From: Dehalobacter alkaniphilus
GTDB lineage: Bacteria > Bacillota > Desulfitobacteriia > Desulfitobacteriales > Syntrophobotulaceae
DNA length: 64,000 nt
Direction of reading: 5' to 3'
NCBI GenBank assembly: GCA_040500365.1
Contig: CP148031.1
Span: forward strand, 1,860,001-1,924,000
Shown in pieces: positions 18,091 to 25,316 of the stretch; the stretch's first letter is position 1; each line of letters begins with the position of its first letter. Below the pieces are notes generated by a model that saw nothing but the letters and a program-made list of their open reading frames with translations, ran no database searches and was not told the origin of the DNA. The translations under genes and the position numbers were made by a program.

Positions 18091-19899
18091 GTGTTGAATG
18101 ATTGTGTACTCAATTTTCTCGTGAAAGATTTTCAGGAGAAAACAGCCGAACTGGCTCAAACCGCCATGGGTATCCTGAAAGCGGACACGGTGATCAGGGG
18201 CGGCCGGATCATCAATGTAAATACTTGTGAAATCGAAGAAAACAAGGACATTGCGATCAAACACGGCCGGATTGTCCTGGTCGGTAATGCCGCGCCTGCC
18301 ATCGGGGAACAGACGGAATTCATCGATGCCTCAGGCTATACACTGGCACCGGGTTTTCTGGACGGACATCTGCATGTTGAGAGCAGCATGGTCACGCTGA
18401 GGGAATTCACCAGGGCTGTTCTGCCGCAGGGAACGACGTGTATTGTTATGGACCCGCATGAAATTGCCAATGTCTTCGGCCTGGAAGGCGTTAAGATGAT
18501 GGTCGAAGAAGGACAGGCCATGCCGCTTAAAGTATTTGCCACCATGCCATCCTGTGTACCTGCTGCCCCGGGTTTTGAAGATGCCGGAGCGGTGATTGGT
18601 CCGGCTGAAATCAAAGAAGCGCTGCAGGACGGCCGGATCATCGGACTCGGGGAAATGATGAATTATCCGGGAGTCATCTCTGGTGATGTGCATGTTCATG
18701 CCGAATTAAAGGTAACGCTGAACGCCGGCAAGCCAGTTACCGGGCATTACGCTTCTGCTGATCTCGAAAAAGGATTGCAGGCTTATGCAGCAGCCGGAAT
18801 CCTGTCCTGCCATGAAAGTACGACCAGGGAGGATGCCCTGGCCCGGATGCGTCTCGGTATGTATGCCAAACTGCGGGAAGGTTCAGCCTGGCAGGACGTT
18901 AAGGAAACCGTCCGGGCCATTACTGAAAACAAAGTAGATTCCCGGTATGCCGTGCTGGTGACGGACGATGTGCATCCGCATACCCTTTTGGCCAAAGGAC
19001 ATCTCAACCATGTGATCCGCCAGGCGATTCGTCAGGGTGTCAATCCGGTTACGGCGATTCAAATGGCAACCATTAATCCTGCTCAGTGTTTCGGTCTTGA
19101 CCGGCATCTCGGGAGTATCTCGCCTGGCAGATGTGCAGATATTGTTTTTCTGCGTGACCTCGCGGAAGTCACCGTAGAAAAAGTAATGATAGACGGGGAA
19201 ATCATAGCAGAACAAGGACGGATGCTGGCTGAAATTTCGTCCGTCAGCTATCCGGAGAAGTTCCGCAGTTCCGTTCATCTGTCCAATAAACTGAAATCCG
19301 GAGACTTCATCATCAAAGCTCCGGAAGGAAGAACGACGGTCAGGGTACATGTCATCGAGATCAAAGAAGCCCAGGCCGGAACCCTTCATCGCGTGATCGA
19401 GATGGGAACAGCGCAAGGGCAGGTATATCCTGACATTACAGCCGATATTGCCAAGGTTATGGTCCTGGAAAGGCACGGCGGCCCGGGAAATTATGGCCTC
19501 GGGTATGTCAAAGGTTTTCAGCTGAAGAGCGGGGCAGTCGCATCAACAGTGGCTCATGACAGCCATAATCTGATCATTATCGGTGTAAATGATGAGGATA
19601 TGGCGCTTGCAGGCAACACACTGGCTGACCTTGGCGGCGGGATGGCCGCAGTGAGAGACGGGAAAGTGCTGGCCATACTGCCTCTGCCGATTGCCGGCTT
19701 AATGTCGGACAGACCGGTCGAAGAAGTGGCCGGAATGGTAGCTCAGCTTGATGAAGCCTGGAAAGAGCTAGGATGCAGTTTGGTCTCGCCGTTTATGACA
19801 ATGGCGCTCTTAAGTCTGCCTGTTATCCCGGAACTGCGCCTGACGAACCGTGGATTGATCGATTGTCTGAACTTTTCATTCCTGCCTTTGCTCGAATGA
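18091..19899 (+). CDS. ade: Adenine deaminase
   Basis: It converts adenine to hypoxanthine plus ammonia in purine salvage. The 602-residue protein is an amidohydrolase-fold metalloenzyme: the N-terminal metal site is DGHLHVESS (about 91-99), MDPHEIANVFG follows, and VTDDVHPHTL supplies later ligands. The C-terminal Ade domain has HGGPGNYGLGYVKGF and VAHDSHNLIIIG. A GTG start at 18091 follows GAGGGGA. The gene is monocistronic, after a gap of 92 bases from the ligase gene. Confidence 0.93.
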   Translation: MLNDCVLNFLVKDFQEKTAELAQTAMGILKADTVIRGGRIINVNTCEIEENKDIAIKHGRIVLVGNAAPAIGEQTEFIDASGYTLAPGFLDGHLHVESSMVTLREFTRAVLPQGTTCIVMDPHEIANVFGLEGVKMMVEEGQAMPLKVFATMPSCVPAAPGFEDAGAVIGPAEIKEALQDGRIIGLGEMMNYPGVISGDVHVHAELKVTLNAGKPVTGHYASADLEKGLQAYAAAGILSCHESTTREDALARMRLGMYAKLREGSAWQDVKETVRAITENKVDSRYAVLVTDDVHPHTLLAKGHLNHVIRQAIRQGVNPVTAIQMATINPAQCFGLDRHLGSISPGRCADIVFLRDLAEVTVEKVMIDGEIIAEQGRMLAEISSVSYPEKFRSSVHLSNKLKSGDFIIKAPEGRTTVRVHVIEIKEAQAGTLHRVIEMGTAQGQVYPDITADIAKVMVLERHGGPGNYGLGYVKGFQLKSGAVASTVAHDSHNLIIIGVNDEDMALAGNTLADLGGGMAAVRDGKVLAILPLPIAGLMSDRPVEEVAGMVAQLDEAWKELGCSLVSPFMTMALLSLPVIPELRLTNRGLIDCLNFSFLPLLE

Positions 19900-19927
19900 T
19901 ACGCTTCGCTCCATGAACATTTCCATG

Positions 19928-20343
19928 TTAATAATCCAGGGATCTGGTCCATTTAAGAGCTTCAACGTATAAAAGCATAAAGCGCTGAATACTGAGCTTG
20001 CTGATCAGATTCTGATTCTCGACTTTGCTCCATTGCGCATTTTCAAAGTCGATGATGAAATCCAATAGGCGCCGCTGTTTATTATCCTGGCCGAGCAAGG
20101 TCAGTTTTACATGATCCGGCAGGGAAAGGCCCTGGAGCACCTGCTCCATGCTTTTGTTCAGCAGGACGTCAATCAAAGAAAACATCCCGGTAAAAAAGAA
20201 GTCAGAACTGTTCGTTTTATTTCCCAGTTCTGAAGCTAAAAGTTCCATCAGTTTTCCTCGAATAAGTGACAATTTGATCAGTTCTGCATTATATTTTTGA
20301 ATAAGTAAATTATTTAATATAGGCAGAAGATGTCTTAATCAAG
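19928..20343 (-). pseudogene. C-terminal remnant of an HDOD/EAL-type signalling protein
   Basis: The reverse-strand frame is open from about 20343 to the stop at 19928. It reads LSLIRGKLMELLASELG and DFFFTGMFSLIDVLLNKSMEQ, typical of the end of HDOD domains in YuxH-like (EAL-HDOD) cyclic-di-GMP proteins. The whole EAL part and the start of HDOD, roughly 300 residues, are missing. The only initiators are an internal TTG at 20272 and similar weak codons. Immediately upstream the DNA turns into short tandem duplications (20335-20386). A decayed fragment is more likely than a functional short gene. Confidence 0.6.
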
Positions 20344-20386
20344 CGTTAATCAAGCGTATGATGCCGTAACATATGATGCCGTAAAA
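20335..20386. repeat. Two adjacent short tandem duplications
   Basis: TTAATCAAGCG is repeated exactly (20335-20345, 20346-20356). It is followed at once by a 15-bp unit beginning TATGATGCCGTAA repeated with one mismatch (20357-20371, 20372-20386). They sit at the break point of the truncated HDOD gene. Confidence 0.8.
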
Positions 20387-20539
20387 GATTGACACATCAT
20401 TATTCCTTCTATATAATATCTTTTGGAGTATTTTTACGGATATCAAGATTTCATTTATGTCATTGTTTAACTGAATTCTGAAATATTGAAGTAACACTTC
20501 CTGAAGTATTGGAGCATGTGAGAAGGAGGTGTTTTTTTT

Positions 20540-20770
20540 ATGCGTTTTAGTAATGAGCTTAAAAAACTGGCGAATGCTTTTGAAGCGGATCAATTTGCGG
20601 CCGTTAAAAATGATGTTCTTGGCGTCCTCAGAAATATCTATGGGGAAACTTCCAGAGAGTATAAAGTTGTCAAACAGACTTCTTCTTCTGCAACCATTAT
20701 CAAGGTTTTGAACCATATCGCCGAAAGATCAGATGATTTGTCCCTACATGCGCTTGCTGCAAATATGTAA
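20540..20770 (+). CDS. Small hypothetical protein, 76 residues
   Basis: The ATG at 20540 follows a strong AAGGAGGT at 20522-20530. The protein is soluble, predicted helical and mildly charged, with no cysteines, membrane segment or motif I recognise. It lies between the HDOD remnant (opposite strand) and the two hairpin repeats, with no obvious partner. The ribosome binding site and clean frame argue that it is real; the function is unknown. Confidence 0.55.
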   Translation: MRFSNELKKLANAFEADQFAAVKNDVLGVLRNIYGETSREYKVVKQTSSSATIIKVLNHIAERSDDLSLHALAANM

Positions 20771-20969
20771 TTTAAATCCATGACGCGGACTGCGGCCTCC
20801 TTTCTGTAAGGGGGTCGTATTTGTTTAGGTTGCTGCTATGTATTTAACGTTAATAAGGCACTTGAAGAAAGAATAAAGGAATTGATTCCTGATCTGCAGA
20901 AATAATACTGAATAGAATAATAATAGTAGATCGATTCGTAAATCGCATTACTATTTTTAATATCATTTT

Positions 20970-21146
20970 GTTAGAGCTAGTCTGTGGGGCACAATACCGC
21001 TTTCCGGCTGTTGCGCCATCCTTGGTGAGTCGCTCCTTGCCCCTCCATGACATCGCGACATTAGGCCATCCGTGGCCGTCAAAAAGCCGCGCTTCGCATC
21101 GTGCTCCGCTCACAGCGGAACTGTGCTCCCTAGACTGATCACTAAC
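20970..21146. repeat. Hairpin repeat element, copy 2 (extended)
   Basis: Imperfect outer arms (20970-20992 and 21123-21146, about 18 of 23 positions pair) enclose a core beginning TTCCGGCTGTTGCGCCATCCTTGG. About 50 extra bases follow, then a small hairpin GGCCA-TCCG-TGGCC and the block AAAAAGCCGCGCTTCGCATC. The core matches copy 1 (7623-7728) with an insertion. With copy 3 it occupies most of the 563-bp gap before dbpA. Confidence 0.7.
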
Positions 21147-21154
21147 TCCAGACT

Positions 21155-21264
21155 AAGTCAACGTAATGGATGGACAGCGTCAAGCGGAGCATGGATTGCG
21201 AAGCGCGGGATTTTGTGTCAGGATGACACAACGACCGAAAGCGGCCGTCCATTACGGTGACTAA
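21155..21264. repeat. Hairpin repeat element, copy 3 (inverted relative to copies 1 and 2)
   Basis: The outer arms AGTCAACGTAATGGA (from 21157) and TCCATTACGGTGACT (to 21263) pair imperfectly. Read on the minus strand the core is TTTCGG, then the hairpin TTGTGTC-ATCCT-GACACAA, then CCCGCGCTTCGCAATCC and TGCTCCGCTT. Compared with copy 1, both sides of the inner stem changed together, so pairing is kept. Confidence 0.7.
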
Positions 21265-21282
21265 CCCGAGTAAATCTAAAAA

Positions 21283-21312
21283 TTTATACATATTCCTTTT
21301 ATACATATTCCT
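21283..21312. repeat. 15-bp exact tandem duplication before dbpA
   Basis: TTTATACATATTCCT occurs twice head to tail (21283-21297, 21298-21312), ending 21 bases before the dbpA start. Confidence 0.85.
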
Positions 21313-21333
21313 GATGAAGAAAGAGATGACCGC

Positions 21334-22785
21334 ATGAACCAGGCTACTTTTCAGCATTATCCGTTAAGTCCGGAAATATTAAAAGCCCTTCAGCTGCTAA
21401 ACTATGACAAGCCTACGAACGTCCAGCAGCAGGTCATTCCGCTTATCCTGGCGCAAAAAGATGTGATTGTTAAATCTCAGACCGGCAGCGGCAAGACGGC
21501 TGCTTTTGCTATTCCGCTTTGCCAGATGGTGGATTGGGAAGAAAATAAACCTCAGGCCCTGATCATCACGCCAACGAGAGAACTGGCCATCCAGGTCAAA
21601 GAGGATCTGTTTCATATCGGCCGTTTTAAAAGACTAAAAATTGCTGCAGTATACGGCAAATCTCCTTTCTATTATCAGGAGAAAGAGCTGAAGCAAAAAA
21701 CGCATATTGTGGTGGGAACGCCTGGCCGGCTGATCGATCATCTTCAGAAAGGGACGCTGGATACTTCTTATATCAAATACCTGGTTATTGACGAAGCGGA
21801 TGAACTGATGAATATGGGCTTTTTGGAACAGACGGAGACCATCCTTGGCAGCTTGTCTGCCGACCGCGTAACAGCCCTGCTGTCGGCCACGATGCCTTCT
21901 GATGTCAGAACACTGTGTGATCATTATTTGCGCGAGCCAGTCTATGTAGAAACGCAAGAAGAAACATCCGCTGCGGAAAGAATCTCCCAGGAAAGATACC
22001 TCATTGCCAGACAGGATAAGGATAAAATAAAGCTTCTTAAAGATCTTTCAGTCACTGAGAACCCCGATAGCTGCCTGATTTTCTGCAATACCAAACATCA
22101 GGTGGATGAGGTCTATGCGGAATTGAAATTGCTCGATTATCCCTGCGCCAAAATTCATGGCGGTATGGAACAAGGGCACCGCCTGAGTGTCATGGATGAT
22201 TTTAAACGGGGTTATTTTCGGTACCTGATTGCAACAGATGTGGCAGCCCGGGGGATTGACATCGAAGATATTTCACTCGTCATTAACTTTGATCTGCCGC
22301 AGGAAAAGGAAAGCTATGTACACCGGATTGGCAGAACAGGGCGTTTGAATAAAAACGGCAAAGCAATCTCCTTTGTGACCGAAGAAGATGACAGTTACCT
22401 GCAGGATATACAGAAATATATTGGACAGGAGATCCCACTGAAACAAAGACCGTCTCAGGATACTGTCCGCAATGCAGAAGTCGACTTTCAGGAGAAAATA
22501 ACCGTTTTGCCGGATAATAAAGCCATGAAAGGCACCCGGATCAATTTGGAAATCATGAAGCTCCAGATCAATGCCGGAAAGAAATCCAAGATCCGGCCGG
22601 CGGATATTGTGGGCACATTGACGAACATTGCGGGTATGACTGCGGCTGACATCGGGATTATCAATATTCTGGATGAATTGAGTTATGTGGAAATCCTGAA
22701 CTTTAAAGGGCCACTTGTCCTTGAAGCCTTGCAAACAACATCGCTCAAAGGTAAACTAAGGAAAGTAAGAAAAGTGAATCGCTAA
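21334..22785 (+). CDS. dbpA: DEAD-box ATP-dependent RNA helicase DbpA
   Basis: An RNA helicase of 483 residues. Visible motifs: Q motif (KPTNVQQQ), I SQTGSGKT (about 48-55), Ia PTRELAIQ, II DEAD (about 152), III SAT and VI HRIGRTGR. The last 75 residues (GTRINLEIMKLQINAGKKSKIRPADIV and on) match the DbpA C-terminal RNA-binding domain, which binds hairpin 92 of 23S rRNA. The likely role is a late step of 50S subunit assembly. The ATG has a modest AAGAAAGAG site. Monocistronic, preceded by repeats. Confidence 0.92.
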   Translation: MNQATFQHYPLSPEILKALQLLNYDKPTNVQQQVIPLILAQKDVIVKSQTGSGKTAAFAIPLCQMVDWEENKPQALIITPTRELAIQVKEDLFHIGRFKRLKIAAVYGKSPFYYQEKELKQKTHIVVGTPGRLIDHLQKGTLDTSYIKYLVIDEADELMNMGFLEQTETILGSLSADRVTALLSATMPSDVRTLCDHYLREPVYVETQEETSAAERISQERYLIARQDKDKIKLLKDLSVTENPDSCLIFCNTKHQVDEVYAELKLLDYPCAKIHGGMEQGHRLSVMDDFKRGYFRYLIATDVAARGIDIEDISLVINFDLPQEKESYVHRIGRTGRLNKNGKAISFVTEEDDSYLQDIQKYIGQEIPLKQRPSQDTVRNAEVDFQEKITVLPDNKAMKGTRINLEIMKLQINAGKKSKIRPADIVGTLTNIAGMTAADIGIINILDELSYVEILNFKGPLVLEALQTTSLKGKLRKVRKVNR

Positions 22786-22927
22786 ATGCTCAAATGTCAC
22801 AATAAAACTGTATTTATTGAAATAAACCGAAATAATTATTTGTAGAAAAGACGAATTCTGAAGGATTTTGGAACTTCTTTAGCGAAAAATATAAAATATA
22901 AATACTCCAGGGAAGAGGAGACAGACG

Positions 22928-23833
22928 ATGCAGGATGATAAAGGAATTTTGCTGGAATCCGGAACCAATGAGTTTGAAATTATTGAGTTTACCGTAGACG
23001 GGAAATTCTATGGGATTAACGTCGCCAAAGTAAGGGAAATTATCAACAGTGTCAAGGTGACACACCTGGTAGGTTCACATCCATATATAGAGGGACTATT
23101 TACTTTACGGAATAAGATCATTCCGCTTGTTGATCTGACGCGATGCCTAACCGGCGTTAAGCAGGTCACAGATAACCAGCAGATCATTGTTTGTGAAATC
23201 AATGGTGAAATGATCAGCTTCAGAGTTGATGAAGTCACGAGGATCTACCGCGTATCCTGGACCCAGATGGAACCTTTGTCGGATATTGCAGGTTCGGACT
23301 TTGCAGTCGGTGTCGTTAAGCTGGAAGAAAAAATCATCGTTCTGATCGATTTTGAAAAGATTATTTCTGAGATTGATCCGACCATGAACAAAAGGTTATC
23401 AACGATACCCGCGGTAGCTGAAGAAATGGACGACCTCAGAAAGACAAAAACGATATTAATCGCAGAGGATTCCCGCGTTCTTAGGGAGCTGTTAATCAGA
23501 ACACTTAGCGCTGCAGGTTATCATATGGTTCCCAATGATAATGGTCTGGAAGCATGGGATAGTCTGAACAAAATGATTGCTGACGGCAGTTCGATCGAAG
23601 ATAAAGTGCAGCTGGTCATTACAGACATTGAAATGCCCCAAATGGATGGTCATCATCTGACCAAAAAAATAAAAGAGGATGACAAGCTTAAAGAGCTGCC
23701 CGTCATTATCTTCTCCTCGATGATCAGTGAAGAGCTAAGAAGGAAAGGGCAGTCGCTCGGTGCCTATGCCCAAATCACGAAGCCAGAAATCGAAAAGTTG
23801 ATCGTGTTAGTTGATAAAATACTGCTTTCTTAA
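22928..23833 (+). CDS. cheV: Chemotaxis coupling protein CheV
   Basis: A CheW-like domain (about 12-150) couples receptors to CheA; a response-regulator receiver (about 175-300) carries the phosphoacceptor Asp232 in LVITDIEMPQMDG and the conserved Lys in QITKPE. The opening GILLESGTNEFEIIEF is typical of CheV. GGGAAGAGGAG precedes the ATG. It probably takes part in adaptation of chemoreceptor arrays. The gene stands alone, with motAB about 9 kb away. Confidence 0.94.
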   Translation: MQDDKGILLESGTNEFEIIEFTVDGKFYGINVAKVREIINSVKVTHLVGSHPYIEGLFTLRNKIIPLVDLTRCLTGVKQVTDNQQIIVCEINGEMISFRVDEVTRIYRVSWTQMEPLSDIAGSDFAVGVVKLEEKIIVLIDFEKIISEIDPTMNKRLSTIPAVAEEMDDLRKTKTILIAEDSRVLRELLIRTLSAAGYHMVPNDNGLEAWDSLNKMIADGSSIEDKVQLVITDIEMPQMDGHHLTKKIKEDDKLKELPVIIFSSMISEELRRKGQSLGAYAQITKPEIEKLIVLVDKILLS

Positions 23834-23906
23834 CAACAAAAGATGCATGTCTACGGTGTTTGATTACATTCCGTTAATAGAATGAACACGCATGATTTAA
23901 ATTAGA

Positions 23907-23951
23907 AGTGGTGCTTCCTGGTGAACTTTTCGTTTGCCGGGAAGCACCACT
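23907..23951. terminator. Bidirectional stem-loop between cheV and gerW
   Basis: A perfect 12-bp stem (AGTGGTGCTTCC at 23907-23918 with 23940-23951) lies between two convergent genes, with AT-rich flanks. Confidence 0.7.
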
Positions 23952-23969
23952 AAATATTAGACATATGAT

Positions 23970-24335
23970 TTATTCTTCACTGCATTTTTGATCTTTGACT
24001 TTATTCACGATCTCGGGAACCATATCGATTAGTTTTTCGAGCCCTCCTGATTTTTCAATCGGCAGCAGTTCGACCTGATCGCCTCTGATAACCAGAACTG
24101 CTGTTGGCGAAATACGGCCGCCACTACAGGCGCCGCCACCCGAACCCTGGTTGCTTTTCTGTTCAATGTCGCTTCCGCCGCTCGTACCCAGACCGAATGT
24201 AAAATCGATGAATGGAACAAGAATGATTTCTCCGACCTGCATAGGTTCGCCGACGACGGTCTTGGTCTTCAGAAAGCTTTCCAGTTTTTCAAAGATGTTG
24301 GTGATATTTTCGCCAATGTTAAAACTATCCGACAT
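23970..24335 (-). CDS. gerW: GerW (YtfJ) family spore protein
   Basis: The 121-residue protein has the family features: a short N-terminal helix region, the VGEPMQVGEIILVPFIDFTFG core, a Gly/Ser-rich stretch with GSGGGACSGGRISPTAVLVI, and a C-terminal acidic tail. In Bacillus subtilis YtfJ/GerW is needed for spore germination through nutrient receptors. The gene overlaps the upstream DUF2953 gene by 11 bp, the same pair as ytfI-ytfJ in Bacillus, so co-expression during sporulation is likely. No forespore promoter was identified. Confidence 0.9.
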   Translation of the reverse strand: MSDSFNIGENITNIFEKLESFLKTKTVVGEPMQVGEIILVPFIDFTFGLGTSGGSDIEQKSNQGSGGGACSGGRISPTAVLVIRGDQVELLPIEKSGGLEKLIDMVPEIVNKVKDQKCSEE

Positions 24336-25059
24336 AGGGGGATCCTCCTTTAAATAATTTGATTTTTAAGTTCGTTAACATGATATTGCGAATTGGTTTC
24401 GTGACCAGAAGCCCGATGATTACAGAGAGCAGATAGGGCAGCCAGATCCTTCCGCCAATGAAAAACCTTCCTTCCAGCATTTCCTGACCAAATACAAGTT
24501 CGACAGCGATATCAAATCTGTCATACCAAAGGTATCCCTGAGTCAGCAGTACCGACAGGAAACCGGTATACATTGGATCAGAAAAGCCTATTTTGACGTT
24601 CACGATCAGCTGATCCGGTAGGATATGCCTGGCGATTTTCCTCAGGGATGCCAGGATTTTTTTCAAAACATCGGTCCGCAGGAATTGACGAATACCAAAT
24701 TCATTTTGATGTCTTTTTTGGGCAGATCTTGAGTCTTTTACAGAATCAGCGTGCAGATTTTTTTTGGCATTGTTCTTAGACTCTATTCCGGATTTCTTTT
24801 GATCTTCTTTCTTAGAGTCTGGCCGTTCCTGGAATTTTTTAGTCAGACCCAAAATCATCAACGTCGTTTCAGCCTTGCGTTTAGGATATTTGATAAACTC
24901 CATCCTGATTCCGCCAAAGAGCCAGGAAACGGACCCCTTCATTTGAGAATGGCCAAGATTCTCCGCAACAGCCTGATAATGGTACGGGATAAAGATCATA
25001 GCTGCCAGAAACATCACGAGACCCAGCAAAATATAGCCAACGATTGTTAACAAGAGCAT
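24325..25059 (-). CDS. DUF2953 membrane-anchored protein (YtfI-like)
   Basis: The protein has 244 residues. One or two hydrophobic segments lie at the N-terminus (about 2-22) and another near 205-225. Between them is a charged, low-complexity region (about 80-115, rich in K/E/S), followed by a segment containing GFSDPMYTGFLS, typical of DUF2953. Its overlap with gerW supports a role in spore formation or germination. The molecular function is unknown. Confidence 0.75.
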   Translation of the reverse strand: MLLLTIVGYILLGLVMFLAAMIFIPYHYQAVAENLGHSQMKGSVSWLFGGIRMEFIKYPKRKAETTLMILGLTKKFQERPDSKKEDQKKSGIESKNNAKKNLHADSVKDSRSAQKRHQNEFGIRQFLRTDVLKKILASLRKIARHILPDQLIVNVKIGFSDPMYTGFLSVLLTQGYLWYDRFDIAVELVFGQEMLEGRFFIGGRIWLPYLLSVIIGLLVTKPIRNIMLTNLKIKLFKGGSPYVG

Positions 25060-25176
25060 AGCACCTGACCATCCCTTTTCTTATTCACATTTATTAATAC
25101 ACATGAAATAATAAAAAAGTTTCAGCTTTCAACAGAAAAGTTGACATTTTCTATCCCAAAGTACCGGTTAATTTTA

Positions 25177-25185
25177 TGCTATACT
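25177..25185 (+). promoter_or_regulatory. Extended -10 promoter for the first topoisomerase III gene
   Basis: TGCTATACT is a TGn-extended -10 hexamer. A TTGACA at 25141 is too far away to be its -35. The transcript would start about 110 bases before the gene. Confidence 0.4.
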
Positions 25186-25287
25186 GAGTATTATGGAAAA
25201 TTAAGCTAAACTTTTTCTCAGTGTTACATGCATTTTAGAGCTAACATGGTACTTGATGTCTGCAAGATTCATATGCAAAGAAAATTA

Positions 25288-25316
25288 TATGGAAAGAAGA
25301 TCCTATGGAAAGAATA
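25288..25316. repeat. Near-tandem duplication copying the topB start region
   Basis: TATGGAAAGAA occurs at 25288-25298 and again at 25304-25314, 16 bases apart. The second copy is the real start codon; the first supplies the GGAAAG ribosome binding site. Confidence 0.6.

Noticed and set aside
25141..25146. TTGACA as the -35 of the first topoisomerase III promoter
   Set aside because: It lies more than 28 bases from either candidate -10, too far for a sigma-A promoter; the extended -10 is more likely used alone.
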